A DNA stretch of 29,458 bases from NCBI GenBank assembly GCA_025201705.1, contig MU616964.1, positions 1 to 29,458 of the forward strand, read 5' to 3'. Below the pieces are notes generated by a model. It did not search any database, was not told the origin of the DNA, and worked only from the letters and a program-made list of their open reading frames with translations. Positions 11,024-22,865 of the stretch are shown here, one piece after another (position 1 is the first letter of the stretch; every line of letters begins with the position of its first letter). The translations under genes and the position numbers were made by a program. Source of the stretch: Dissophora ornata (Eukaryota > Mortierellomycota > Mortierellomycetes > Mortierellales > Mortierellaceae).

Positions 11024-14000
11024 CTAGTCTGAAGTAATCTCTCCTTCCTCCAATTCGCCGTCTTCGTGCTCTGCAAGGTTGAAGTCGGGAGCAGGAACCG
11101 TCGCTTCTGCCTGTCTTGGGCCATGTGGCGGTTGCTCTCCAAAGGTGGTGGTGGAAGCGGGTTTGTTCAGGCCAATGTCGACTTCCATATTATTCGCTCC
11201 GGTGTTTGGTACACTTGGCGCATGTGGATCGGAGAGTTGTGCAGAGTATGGTATTGCCGGTGCCTGGGAAATCGCCAAAACCGGCTCTATTGCATCGTCT
11301 TTTCTAGCAACGTCCGTTGATGGGGCGGCGTTAGGGCGGTGTCTCAAGTCGGTATTAGTGCCAGACTCAACCTGCTCCTGCAAAGGCCGAGTCGTCGAGG
11401 AAATTGACATAGTTGCTGGTGTCATCCCTTTCAAGCCATGCTGTGAATGAGATTCTGTTGACATGGTTTTGTCAGCGTCTTTGGCGACCCTGCTGTCGGT
11501 ACTTGGTGACGACCCTGCACCCGGCAGATTTGTGGAACGCTGCTCTGTCATAGGTCTCCAAAAGAGTCTGCTCACCACGCAAAACACTCCATCTTGTTGT
11601 ACTTCCAGAGATCCAGACACAGACGGTCCGGATAACGCCGCATTAGAGGACCCTGTGCCATCTCGCGCCATATCATTGGCTCCGACATCCTCTGTATCCA
11701 TCGGCATGGTAGTCTCCGAGGTAGGCTTGGAGGTGTCGATAGTTGGCCTTGTTCGTATGGGGTACTGTGGGCTTTCGCTAGTTGGCTCCACGCCTTCCAT
11801 CAAAGAGCTGGTATTGCTCTGTGCCGTGCTCTGTTTCGCTCTCTGGCTAGGTTGTACAACGACACCACGCTCAACCCATTCAAAGTCCTGCCAATCGAGG
11901 TCTTCATATAGCACTTCTGTTAAATTAGTCGAGTCCAGGGGATAACTGGCCTTACTCCAGCCGGAAAGTGATGTCCGAGGAGAAATGACAGCGAACCGAT
12001 ATTGATCGAATCTTCGAGCGTTTGTTCCTGCGTGATGCTGTAAAGAAATCTCGTATCGCTCTTCGTCGTTCTCCAGTATCAACACCTCCTTTTTTAACCT
12101 CCAGCTAGTCCACTTTCGAGATAGACCGTCATGTCGGTCCATGACGAGTTCGGGTGAGTATTTGAAGCTAAATGAGATAAAAAAAAAACACAGTTAATTG
12201 TGAAGCCGGACTCTACTAGAAGTGATGTACGCTCCAGTGATCAATTAAAAGGGTTTCCCCATCAGGGCGACGATAGCTCACCATGGATCTCCTTGATGAG
12301 TAAATTCAAAAGTTGCTGTTCGCATCGCTCTCTCGTTTTGAAGGCTTTCCGTATTTTCGTCACGGATATTGGCCAGAACGCGCAAGCGTTCCTGGCTATA
12401 TTCTCTCATCCGGCGCTTGCTCTGACTTCGGCCACGATTCAATGCCTCTCCAGGACAAAGTTTCCGAATCGACTCGATCTTGAGGCTGACACCGTCGTGT
12501 CCAGTATTCCATGTCCGACTCTTTATGCGATGCCGGATTGATCCTTGGTATTTGATCAGTTTCGGGACCACGCGCAATGTGACTGCAAGATCATAGCCAG
12601 GGCAAATATGTTTGATTGGGTCTGACACAAAGTTATGCTGCTGACTAGTGGGCTGAAGCGAGTCCTGCTCACTGCTATGTGCGCTGACAGGAGGTATGAA
12701 GAATCCCCCATGTATCAGCACTATGAGACATAATAAATCCATCAAGCAAGGTCAGTAGTTTCGTTTAACAGTAGTTCCTCGAACACTCTGCATTGAAAAG
12801 GTAGACATGAATGAAATATAGTCACTTACTCGCAACAACATCCGAATCATCGGTGTATATGTCAGTACCCCAAAGCTCGCGTTTCTTTACTTTGACATTA
12901 TCATACGTCAAATATGAAGATGCGATGCGGACCTCCAAAACAGAGTTCTCTTTCCCCTGCAGCGTGGGCAAAAGTAGTGTAGGGTCGTATCGGTAATACC
13001 CTATAGCATCGATCGGATGAAAAAGAGCCACGCGTCAGAAAGAGTGAGCAGTGTTGTTTGTGCTAAGGTTACGGCCCCAGAACAGAATTCACCATCGATA
13101 AGTATCGCCGGTTAATAATAAAGTGTTTATATACGACAAGATTACCCAAGAATAGTTCAGGGCGGTCATCCATCTTTAGATTTGGATCGTTCTTGACAAT
13201 CAATCGCGGATGGTGAGTAACAGCAGAAGAGGTGAGGGGAGGCAAGGGTGTGGACGATGGCATTCCTGGAGTATGCCCCTGGTGACCATTGGATGAATAG
13301 TGCATATTGCCATTCACGGCGATCTGATGCGCCGTAGTGGCGTGTTGATTTGGTGAATACGAGCTTGGTCGTCCAGCCATTGGCGAATGCTGGCTATCAC
13401 TTCTGTAAGAGCCAGGGTGGGCGTGAGGATCATGTTGATGGGCATGGGAAACGCCTGAAACAGAGCCAAGTCCCGGAAGTTTGCCATTCATGGAGCTCAC
13501 TCCTCCTATTCCATTGACTGGCTCTGGGAGAGGTCGAACGCCTATTGGTGAGGCCAGACGATGACGCTGGCTCCCGTACCCACTCACACCACCAGACTCC
13601 ATAACCTCATCCGCCGAGTATTCCTTGCCAGTCGTGACTCTGGTAGAATCTTGACTACTTCCTGCGAGCTGATTATTTTCAGGAACTGCACGATTGAATC
13701 CGGAATGACTTTGTTGCACCGAGGTGGCCTCTGCTGGATCTCTGATACGATGTGCACCTCCGGCGCCTCCTACTGGGCGCGGCGAGATCGATGACGCTGA
13801 CGACTGTCCTGACGTCTGGGCAGGCTGCGACACTGAGGATGTCGTATGGCCTTGCGAGGGTTGCAGTGTGTGGATCGATTGCAAAGACGGATGTGCTGTT
13901 ATTTGAGGTGCTTGTGGAACCGGCCGTGGCGAAAGTGGCGAGGGATTTGGAGGCGGAGCTTCGAATTGGTCGAATAAATTCCTCGAAGTACGCTTCCCAT

Positions 14001-15451
14001 GCTCCAGCCCCAGCTCACTGTCGTCGTCATTGCTAAGCAAAAGAGCTGAAACAGACATAGTGCTTCGTGACGGTCGGGCACTCTGCGAGGGATCAATCTC
14101 TGTATGTGCAGCCGAGAGAGAGTTAAGAGCAGGTAGCGAGTGAACAAGCATTGGCTTGCTGGCTCCGGCACTTAGATTAGATGGTGCAGATTCCGTGAAT
14201 GGTGGATGCCCTGTTGAGATGAAGGTCGCCTCTTCGTTCGTTGACTTAGAACCGTTCTCAGTAGTCCCCTGCGTGATTGCGGGAGGTTCAGCTTCTTTGC
14301 CGTTGTTTAGTGCAGCATCGTTTTCCAGGGCTTCTAATGTTGTCACGAGTGGCTCTGAGAGGGAGGACACCAATAGGATTGAGTCGGATAATTTAGCAAC
14401 GGCAGGTCCTGCATCTGTTGCCGTCAACCCCTGAGCGGTGTCCTGGTCAGCAGCATTTCTGGGCTCTGCGTGGCCAACTTCGTCGCTGGATGGTTTGACC
14501 AGAATGTCGGATTCCGGGTTTGACGACTCGGAGCCTTTATCCAGATCCCAATGAAAATGGAGATTGAAATCGACTATTAGTACCGGTGGTTTATACAACA
14601 GCTTTGAGTAACTTAAGCGCTCGCTCATGTGCCACGAGCGAGGACGTACCATTGTAAACGCTGACAAAAGGAACCTCTGCTGGCGGTAATTCCTGATCAA
14701 CGTTGTCGCTGAGGCCGTCTAGTTGTAACAAAAGTGGGTTAGACAACAGCTTTGGCTGGGCCGACGTATGTTAGACTGAACTAGGTGTCGACTTCAGATT
14801 CGTTTCACATGCGATCCACACCTTTCGGCTTTCCATCTCCGTCGATTTGTTCGGCCGACTCTGTATCGACCTTTGAACCCTTGGAGGCGTTAGCGCTTGG
14901 GTCAGATGCACTGATGGAAGTTACCGTCGCTTGTAATAGTGGACCCTCGGAAAGCCCAAGGTCTGCAGTATCTATTACCAGAGTGGAAGGATGGGATGGT
15001 AGTATGGGATCATTGGATCAGCTGAATGAAGTTTGATGAAGTCAGGACTGATTGCACATATCCTATTTCGCATGTCATCCTTGCCTTTCACTTTGTCGTC
15101 CTCATCTATTTTCTCCACCCACTCTGTGAATCCTTTCGTTTCCTTGGACGGATCAGTTATATCTACGGAGGGTGAATATCCAGCTCCAGACACGTCTGCT
15201 TCCATAGTCATCTTGAGTCTCTTGTTTGCCTCGCCAGTCGACTGCTGATTCTCAGCATGCCTATGCGCATCAGTACTTGACACAGAATCCACTGCAGTCG
15301 ACGGAGCCTCTAATTTGGTGGAGTCCACATCCATTGGTAACGCGTCGTCTGCATTATGAGCGGTTGAGTGCACTGCACTATCCGCCAACCCAGCCGAGGA
15401 ATTCTCCGCTTGTTCTTGAGAATCGTCATTTGGCCGCTTCTTGGTCTCCAT
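11024..15451 (-). CDS. RXT3: Rxt3 homologue, Rpd3L histone deacetylase complex subunit
   Basis: Nuclear subunit of the large Rpd3/Sin3 histone deacetylase complex (Rxt3 family). Seven exons: 15451-15058, 14971-14822, 14718-14650, 14573-13146, 13000-12830, 12720-12282 and 12167-11024. All join in phase (1264 residues, far longer than yeast Rxt3). The Rxt3 domain lies in the middle: ELFLG/YYRYDPTLLLPTLQGKEN, then RELWGTDIYTDDSDVVA (about residues 722-737), LIHGGFFIPP and FKYSPELVMDRHDG. It is followed by an RKWTSWRLKKEVLILENDEE segment. The first ~670 residues are disordered-looking, rich in Ser, Pro, His and Gln. The C-terminal ~300 are also low-complexity and end in an acidic EHEDGELEEGEITSD tail. 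The weakest junction is exon 1-2 (donor GTGCAA). The start is the first ATG of the open frame followed by ETKKRPND. Confidence 0.9.
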
Positions 15452-16039
15452 TACAATCTTTTCAGCACGCCAGGCGCACAGTTGCTGTGGTGTATGAATG
15501 CGTGAGGGTGTGTAAGTGGACCCGAATCCAATGTGTCCTGATTGCCAATGCCAAAAGTTCTGGTTGAGGTATAAACGCCACTCTTTTTTGACAAGAGGAC
15601 ACGTTGGCCAGAGGAATGGATCGGTTGTGGTTGTTTGAATTAGATTGAGATGATGGAACGAGAATGAGTTTTTCAATGGAGAACAGTTCAATCCTGAGAC
15701 AACGATTGTAGCTCGATGAGGAATTGAAGCAGATTAAATTTTAATGTAGAGATGTTTGCTCCGATGAGTGCTCAACAAAGTGCACTAAGACGCGTGTGGT
15801 CACGTGACAAAAATTACATGACGTCATAACTAGCTTTTTTGCATTGGTTTGAAAATCCATTTAATGATACACGCAAGAGAATAGAGTAGTAGGGGTGCGA
15901 TGAGCCGGTTGCAAGGGTTTGGTATGTAATACAAGTTCAGTGAACGAAGAATGGTAATGAAACAATAAGAAAAAGAAACTAGAAACGGATATTGTTTGCT
16001 TTGTCGACCGGGCGCTGGTCTTTTTTCCTTGAATGTTCT
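15452..16039. promoter_or_regulatory. RXT3 upstream region with palindromic bZIP/bHLH-type sites
   Basis: The RXT3 upstream region meets the H2A 3' end here. Two perfect palindromes lie close together: TCACGTGA at 15800-15807 (E-box core CACGTG) and TGACGTCA at 15819-15826 (CRE/ATF site). They sit about 350-375 bp upstream of the RXT3 start codon. Position fits regulation of RXT3; binding factors are inferred. The remainder, including the H2A 3' flank from about 15850, shows no gene. Confidence 0.5.
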
Positions 16040-16441
16040 TTACAACTCCTGAGAGGCAACGCCACCCTTCTTGGTCTTCTTGGGCAAGAGAGAGTCGTGG
16101 ATGTTGGGCAAAACTCCTCCCTGGGCGATGGTGACGTGTCCGAGCAACTTGTTCAACTCCTCGTCGTTGCGGATGGCGAGCTGCAAGTGGCGGGGAATGA
16201 TACGGGACTTCTTGTTGTCGCGAGCGGCGTTACCGGCCAACTCGAGGATCTCAGCAGCCAAGTACTCGAGGACAGCGGCGAGGTAGACGGGAGCACCGGC
16301 ACCGACACGCTGGGCATAGTTGCCCTTGCGGAGGTGACGATGGATACGACCAACGGGGAACTGAAGACCGGCCTTGGACGAGCGCGAGGTCGAGTTCTTG
16401 GGAGCCGAAGCAGACTTGCCGCCAGATTTACCGCCAGACAT
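16040..16441 (-). CDS. H2A: Histone H2A (with SQEL C-terminus)
   Basis: Core histone, forms the H2A-H2B dimer of the nucleosome. Single exon of 133 residues, the usual length. The histone fold is unmistakable: [24 protein letters not shown], split as [14 protein letters not shown] and [10 protein letters not shown], then the [20 protein letters not shown] helix, [20 protein letters not shown], and [10 protein letters not shown]. The C-terminus ends SQEL, the SQ-acidic-hydrophobic motif that Mec1/Tel1 kinases phosphorylate after DNA breaks, so this gene serves as an H2A.X-type major H2A, as in most fungi. The N-terminus is SGGKSGGKS with acetylatable lysines. It is divergent from H2B with 623 bp between the starts. 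Confidence 0.98.
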   Translation of the reverse strand: MSGGKSGGKSASAPKNSTSRSSKAGLQFPVGRIHRHLRKGNYAQRVGAGAPVYLAAVLEYLAAEILELAGNAARDNKKSRIIPRHLQLAIRNDEELNKLLGHVTIAQGGVLPNIHDSLLPKKTKKGGVASQEL

Positions 16442-17064
16442 TGTGAAGAATGAAGTTGTGTTGAGTGTTTAGGTCGAGGGTGTTGCAGAGGTTGTAATTC
16501 CAAGGAGAATTAGCAATTAAAAGCGAAGGTGGATTAGAAAAGATGGAAGAAGAAAAGAGCGGGGACAGCCACGAGTCTGTCGTATATATACGAGTTTTGA
16601 GTTTGGGTGTGGAGTTTGTGAGAGTCCTTTTTGCGTTTTTGGGGGGCTGTTAATCGATTGAGATGATGATGGACAGGACGAAAATCAATTTTCAATTTGA
16701 GATGAAAATATTTTAGGGATGAGGACGCGTTCTACAACAAGTTAAGACAAATCATGCACTAATGGAGCGGATTCGGCTTGCGCTCTGACTTTGCTTAACT
16801 CCCCAGCCAATGACAGCCGCAAGTCGCGTCAAGGCGCGAGGTTTACTTGAATTGTTAAAATTTTTTTGCCTTGCTCTCCAAAAAAAAAATTCAAATTTGG
16901 CTGAACTTTATATTGTTGCATGCTTCTGGCAAGGCACGGGCAATCGACACGTTCAACCAATTTTTCGTATAAAACGGTCGAGGCTCGCCTCTCGATTCCT
17001 TCCATTTCCTACTTCTGGCCACCGATACCGTCGTTTACCATACACAACCTCATCAACAATCAAC
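16442..17064. promoter_or_regulatory. Divergent H2A-H2B promoter
   Basis: Contains a TATA-type element for each gene. For H2A this is the 14-bp palindrome TCGTATATATACGA at 16580-16593, about 140 bp before its ATG. For H2B it is TATAAAACGGTC at 16968-16979, about 95 bp before its ATG, with AACCAAT just upstream at 16955-16961. The middle is AT-rich, and one MluI cell-cycle box ACGCGT lies at 16725-16730. In yeasts ACGCGT is bound by MBF at the G1/S transition; use of this site here is inferred. Confidence 0.7.
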
Positions 17065-17475
17065 ATGCCACCAAAGTCCGTCGCTGAAAAGAAGCCCTCC
17101 ACCGGAGGCAAGGCCCCCGCCAAGACCGCTGCCTCTTCTGAGAAGAAGGAGCGCAAGACCAAGTCTGAGGGTGGCAAGGGTCGCAAGAAGACTCGCTCCG
17201 AGACTTACTCGTCCTACATCTACAAGGTCTTGAAGCAGGTTCACCCCGACACCGGTATCTCCAACAAGGCTATGTCCATCCTCAACTCGTTCGTCAACGA
17301 CATCTTTGAGCGCATTGCTGGTGAGGCCTCCAAGCTTGCTGCCTACAACAAGCGCTCGACCATCTCCTCGCGCGAGATCCAGACTGCCGTCCGTCTCATC
17401 CTCCCCGGTGAGCTCGCCAAGCACGCCGTCTCTGAGGGTACCAAGGCCGTCACCAAGTACACCTCCTCGAAGTAA
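17065..17475 (+). CDS. H2B: Histone H2B
   Basis: Core histone, partner of H2A. Single exon, 136 residues. The N-terminal tail is rich in Lys and Ala (residues 1-45, [12 protein letters not shown] then [20 protein letters not shown]). The histone fold has [34 protein letters not shown] and [20 protein letters not shown]. It ends in [12 protein letters not shown], which holds the lysine that is ubiquitinated by Bre1 in other fungi. The start at CAACATGCC is the only one giving the standard tail. Codon use is strongly biased to C-ending codons, as expected for a highly expressed gene. Confidence 0.98.
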   Translation: MPPKSVAEKKPSTGGKAPAKTAASSEKKERKTKSEGGKGRKKTRSETYSSYIYKVLKQVHPDTGISNKAMSILNSFVNDIFERIAGEASKLAAYNKRSTISSREIQTAVRLILPGELAKHAVSEGTKAVTKYTSSK

Positions 17476-17993
17476 AAACAGGATTGGAGAAAAAAGAAAA
17501 GCAGTGCATTGGAGCCAGTATTCATCGAGAGCTGGTTTCTCTGCAGTCTATTTTTCACCAATTCAGCGGCTGGATTTCCCTTGCTGTCTTTTTACATCTG
17601 TTTTATAATTACCTCTTTACCCTCATACACTGGACGGTCGCTCGTGTTTAATAAGTCTTGGTATTAAGTTAGCTTCCAGCGCCTTCACCCCTATCCCAAA
17701 TTGTACATCATAGCTTGCTTTCTTTTTGTAGAAACATTAAAAAACATTACCAAAAAAAAAAAGTTCCTCGTGCCCCGTGGCGAAGCTTTCTGTCTTCACG
17801 ACTTGAACAGATTAAGCCCGTGCGGCTTTGCCACTGAGCTTTACTATTAGTAAGTGCTATACACAGATATTACGCTATGTGTTGAGCAAATAAGCGACAA
17901 TGATAGACATGTCCACGAAACATGGTTTGTTTTCGTTTGTATTTATTACAACCTGTTTTCGAGGGAAGCTAAAGACCGTATGAGGACAATTCC
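17476..17993. other. Convergent gap between H2B and RPL28
   Basis: 518 bp holding the two 3' untranslated regions. There is an A-rich stretch at 17739-17762 (ACATTAAAAAACATTACC followed by a run of A). I see no gene or RNA here. Confidence 0.6.
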
Positions 17994-19272
17994 TTAAGCA
18001 ACCAACTGAACGGCACCACCGACAGCCTTGATCTTCTGCTCGGCGGCACGGGAGACGTAACGAGCCTTGACAATGACGGGCTGCTCGGGGAGACGACCCT
18101 TGGCAAGGACCTTGCCGTATCCAGCACGGAGAGTGTCAATGACGGGAACAACCTCAGTGTTCTTGGCAGCGTTCTTGCGGGTCTGCTCAGAGACGAGGGT
18201 CCAGAGAGTGTCCAAGTTGACAATGGGGCAGTGCTGTCCGTTGCGGGTCAAGTGGAAGCGACGCATACCGACCTTACCGAAGTATCCGGGATGGTACTTG
18301 TCCATGTTGATACGGTGATGGTGCTGACCACCAGCAAGACCACGACCACCGGGATGCTTACGGTGCTTGCCTGGAATATGCCAAAAAAACAGGAACGAGG
18401 GGTCAATATGTGTCGGACCTCAAAGTGAAATGTGTACTGTGGACGCTGATCCTCTTTATCTGCTGGTCCATTGATGGCGAACATCCATATTGATAGCATT
18501 TTTCCGAAGGTGACCAGTCCATGAAGTTGGCGTGCGATATGCTGCTGAGGAAAATCCCAACCACGAATCACTGTTCAACAGTTTGTTGATCATGAACGGA
18601 TGAGCCAAGTCCTGACGTCGTATTCATGCACAATCAAGTCGGTGCTTAGGAATGGATGAACGACAAAAAATCGCTTCCTGCATCCGATGAAAACTATACA
18701 GCGATCCTACTGATGCGTAGCAACCCTCGCTTTCGAAGTGTAACCGAGATGTTGGAAGCGTGCTTCAGTGAATCTCTAATCGATTTTCTTTGATCGCTAT
18801 CCAGATTCGATCGCGTACTGGCGCGAAGAAATTGTTGTTTTTTCCACTCTGTCCATGAACGCCTTGCCCCACTCTCCGGGTCTTCCTGGTCTGTGATTGA
18901 TCAGAGTACTCACCAACACGACCGTGACCGGCAGAGACGTGACCTCTCTTCTTGCGGTTATGATGCAAACGGGTAGGCTAAAAACATGGAATTCATAGTA
19001 CGGTTGTTAGCATTCATCAAAGGTTGGTCTCTTGATCGTCTGTGCACATGTTGATGATCCCCATCCGTTAATCCATGAAAAATAGGCGCTGTTTCATGAG
19101 ACCAAAGACAATCCCGGTTGCAACTGATCAACATGACGGTCCTCCGCGGTTTGCACGCCTGATTGTCGAAAGCTGCAATGGATGGCACCATGGATGGATT
19201 GTTGCTGCCCGAGATTGCTGGATGTTGTCCACGATAGATTAATTCAGCACTGAAATCCACGTGACTAACCAT
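17994..19272 (-). CDS. RPL28: 60S ribosomal protein L28 (uL15, animal L27a)
   Basis: Large-subunit ribosomal protein uL15. Three exons: 19272-19270 (the ATG alone), 18977-18914 and 18370-17994, giving 147 residues (yeast: 149). After the ATG the protein reads [20 protein letters not shown], then [11 protein letters not shown], the signature [28 protein letters not shown], and [22 protein letters not shown] near the C-terminus. A first exon of just the start codon is common in ribosomal protein genes. The introns are long for this window: 292 bp (18978-19269) and 543 bp (18371-18913). No box C/D small nucleolar RNA is obvious in either, although intron 1 can form long stems. Yeast RPL28 (CYH2) pre-mRNA is known for inefficient splicing. 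The gene shares a 203-bp divergent promoter with ERV14. Confidence 0.96.
19024..19217 (-). other. Two adjacent predicted RNA stems in RPL28 intron 1
   Basis: On the coding (minus) strand, CAAUCUCGG plus GCAAC (19217-19209, 19205-19201) can pair with GUUGC plus CCGGGAUUG (19124-19120, 19117-19109). That gives 14 pairs including one G-U, across a small internal loop. Immediately downstream UUGGUCUC (19105-19098) can pair perfectly with GAGACCAA (19031-19024). CAUGAAA/UUUCAUG (19098-19074) forms a hairpin there. The arrangement recalls an H/ACA RNA, but no ANANNA hinge or ACA tail is visible, so I do not call a snoRNA. Confidence 0.35.
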
Positions 19273-19475
19273 TTTCAGAGAGATAAAATAAGAGAGGGAA
19301 AAAAATGAGCCTGCCACGAGTGCGAAGAAGTAGTCCAGCTGAGACTAGTCCGAGCGAGCCAGACAAGCCACCTGACCGTTTTTCAGGTTCGATCGATGTT
19401 AGCGAGTGACAAGGCGTGCCTTTGGAACACTCCATCCATCTTCATTATTCTATCACATCATCACATCCAATCACA
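19273..19475. promoter_or_regulatory. Divergent RPL28-ERV14 promoter
   Basis: 203 bp separate the two start codons, so both promoters must lie here and partly in the leaders. No TATA box is clear. A short perfect inverted pair, CCTGA/TCAGG at 19371-19388, flanks CCGTTTT. Confidence 0.45.
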
Positions 19476-20534
19476 ATGTCTGCTGAGGCTATGGTCTTTT
19501 TGTTCGGCGTCATCGTTGGCGCCGGTCTTTTGTTTGTCAAAGTCTTCTTTGTAAGTGACGTCAGGCTTTCTCTTTGCCTCCGTACTTTGCTGGCGCTTTG
19601 CGCTCAACCTTGGACTTGACGGATGGTTGGCGCGTTGAGAGACATGTGTTTCGCGAATCGTGCTTACTTTCGTTGCGCTGCTTGGGGCATGACTCTGGCC
19701 TTTCGTCTAACATTAATTCTTTCTTACCGTTGTGCCTCATTTAGGTCATCTTGATCAGTGACCTCGAGGTACACACGTCATCTACTTCTGCGTTTACTTG
19801 ACTCTGCCAGTTTTTGCAAGGCCGAATATCCAAGGACATGAGATCGAGGGGCATGCAGCGATTAATCGGTCACCCGAGTATTGTGTTGACGATTCTCTCC
19901 TGTTAACCTGTCCCTTATCTACTGAATAGGTTGATTACATCAATCCGATCGAACTTTGCAACAAGCTGAATCAGGTACATGAGTAATAAGTGGCTGCGTC
20001 TATGGAGAATGAACTCGCCTCTGATCAATTGATTCATCATGTCTTTCGTACAGTTTGTGCTGCCTGAGATGTTTGTTCAGGCTTTCATGACCTTCGTCTT
20101 CCTGATCAGCGGACAATGGATCGCCACAGCTTGGAACCTACCCCTGGTTGCCTACAACGCAAACAAGTATGCATGCATTCAATTTCTGAGGAAAATGAAA
20201 AGTCGATGACGCGTTTATGTTGCATACGTGTACAAAAGTAGGCGAGCGTGATCTAATGGTATTGTCTATTGTTTCTTTGTTTCTTTACACCTGAAAGGGT
20301 CATGAACGGAAAGCACATGTTCGATGCAACAGAGATCTTCCGTACACTGGGTCAGCACAAGAAAGAGTGCTTCATCAAGCTTGGATTTTATCTTTTGAGC
20401 TTTTTTTACTATCTCTACCGGTATGTATCGCGTGCGATTACCGATATTGTTCCAAGAATTGGAAATGAGACCAACTAACTCGTGTTGTTCTTATCGTTAT
20501 TAGCATGATTCTGGCTTTGGTCAACGACTCTTAG
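19476..20534 (+). CDS. ERV14: ERV14/cornichon family ER cargo receptor
   Basis: Membrane cargo receptor that loads secretory proteins into COPII vesicles at the endoplasmic reticulum. Six exons: 19476-19550, 19745-19768, 19930-19974, 20054-20166, 20298-20420 and 20504-20534. They close in phase to 136 residues, matching yeast Erv14. Visible family sequence is MSAEAMVFLFGVIVGAGL, the SDLEVDYINPIELCNKLN signature, PLVAYNANK, and DATEIFRTLGQHKKE, in which IFRTL (99-103) is the known COPII (Sec24) binding motif. It ends with KLGFYLLSFFYYLYRMILAL. Hydrophobic segments lie near the N-terminus, at about 52-75 and near the C-terminus. Five introns in so short a gene is high for the window; exon 2 is only 24 bases. 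Confidence 0.96.
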
Positions 20535-20653
20535 TGATAGTCAATATGGCAGGCATCGTATATACACATGCTTCGGATAATAAAATAATACAAAGAAAGA
20601 CCTTGTCCTCGTTTTGAAGCCAGAAAGGCAGGACGCGATAACGCTTTATTCTG
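20535..20653 (+). terminator. Convergent 3' ends of ERV14 and the GMF-like gene
   Basis: AATAAA at 20579-20584, 45 bases past the ERV14 stop, is a likely polyadenylation signal. Only 119 bp separate the two stop codons. Confidence 0.5.
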
Positions 20654-21257
20654 TTATTTGAGCAACTTTGAGCGCAGCCATTCCTCAGTCAATACTTCGG
20701 CATCCTGGAGATCAAGCACCTTTCCGAGGCCGACTTTGTTCTGGAAATATGTCTTTGCGCTGGCGTAAAGCATGTTGAGCTCGGGCTTTACTCCAGTAGG
20801 TGAGTAATACAAGAATACTAGGGGGTACGAGAGGCGTCCATCTTCGTGCTTCAGCTGTGTGGTGCAGTTCAAGAAGGGAAATGAGTTGCCACATTACGCG
20901 TTTGGTGGCCAATCAGATTCCAGGCACGACCATGACGATTACCTCGAAGCTCAACACAATGTACCGAGGAGTGTTTTCTGGGAGAAGATCAGCAAGCTCC
21001 TCCAGAGTCAATGAATCTTCATCCTCATCCTCTTCGATGAGTAACTTGTTCTTGTCAATTTTGCCTGAATGACGGGATTGGCAAAGTGCGCGCTGTTAGC
21101 CATTGCAAGAAACAAGTTGCATGCATGCATGGCGCAGGCGCTAAATCGAGAAGCAGCCCATACAGATGAGGGCGGCATTTCCTTGGGATCTCTTGGCAAA
21201 ACGAAATGCCTCGATCTTCTCAACGAGACTGGGATCAACTTCGCAAGTGCTGGACAT
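20654..21257 (-). CDS. Glia maturation factor/AIM7-like ADF-homology protein
   Basis: ADF-homology protein of the GMF family, which binds the Arp2/3 complex, debranches actin filaments and limits nucleation at endocytic patches. Three exons, 21257-21164, 21064-20943 and 20854-20654, join in phase to 138 residues, the normal length. Matching family stretches are SLVEKIEAFRFAKRSQGNAA, then KIDKNKLLIEEDEDEDSL, ENTPRYIVLSFE, and KHEDGRLSYPLVFLYYSPTG, followed by KPELNMLYASAK and LTEEWLRSKL near the end. Cofilin-type actin filament severing residues are not expected in this subfamily. The acidic loop EEDEDEDS is more charged than in animal GMF. The promoter must lie in the 298 bp between its start and the H3 stop. 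Confidence 0.93.
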
Positions 21258-21342
21258 GATGACAATGAATGGATGACAATGTATACAAGTTGAAGTTGTA
21301 ACTGAGACGCAATACGCAATAAAATGATAGTGACGGCATTCT

Positions 21343-21374
21343 GGTTGGTTGGTTGGTTGGTTGGTTGGTTGGTT
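21343..21374 (+). repeat. (GGTT)8 tetranucleotide microsatellite
   Basis: Eight uninterrupted GGTT units lie in the short intergenic region upstream of the GMF-like gene, about 86-117 bp before its ATG. Likely variable in length between strains. Confidence 0.95.
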
Positions 21375-21555
21375 GATAATGCTTTATTTCTGATCGTATT
21401 TTCTGTCGAGCATGTGCTCAACTTTCAAAGCAAACACACCCAAAAAAAAAAAAAAAACGACCTTCTAATAAGGATTGCTGTGTGAGGATTAATGTTACAA
21501 AGAGGGTGGGATTATAAAGACAAGCGAAACAAAAGGTGAATTGCAAAGGCACAAT

Positions 21556-22865
<1,310 letters not shown>

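Noticed and set aside
18248..18571. 107-codon minus-strand ORF
   Set aside because: It runs from RPL28 intron 2 into exon 3 in the wrong frame and has no family resemblance.
18371..19269. snoRNA genes in the RPL28 introns
   Set aside because: No paired RUGAUGA and CUGA boxes on the coding strand. The two-stem fold in intron 1 lacks the hinge and ACA boxes.
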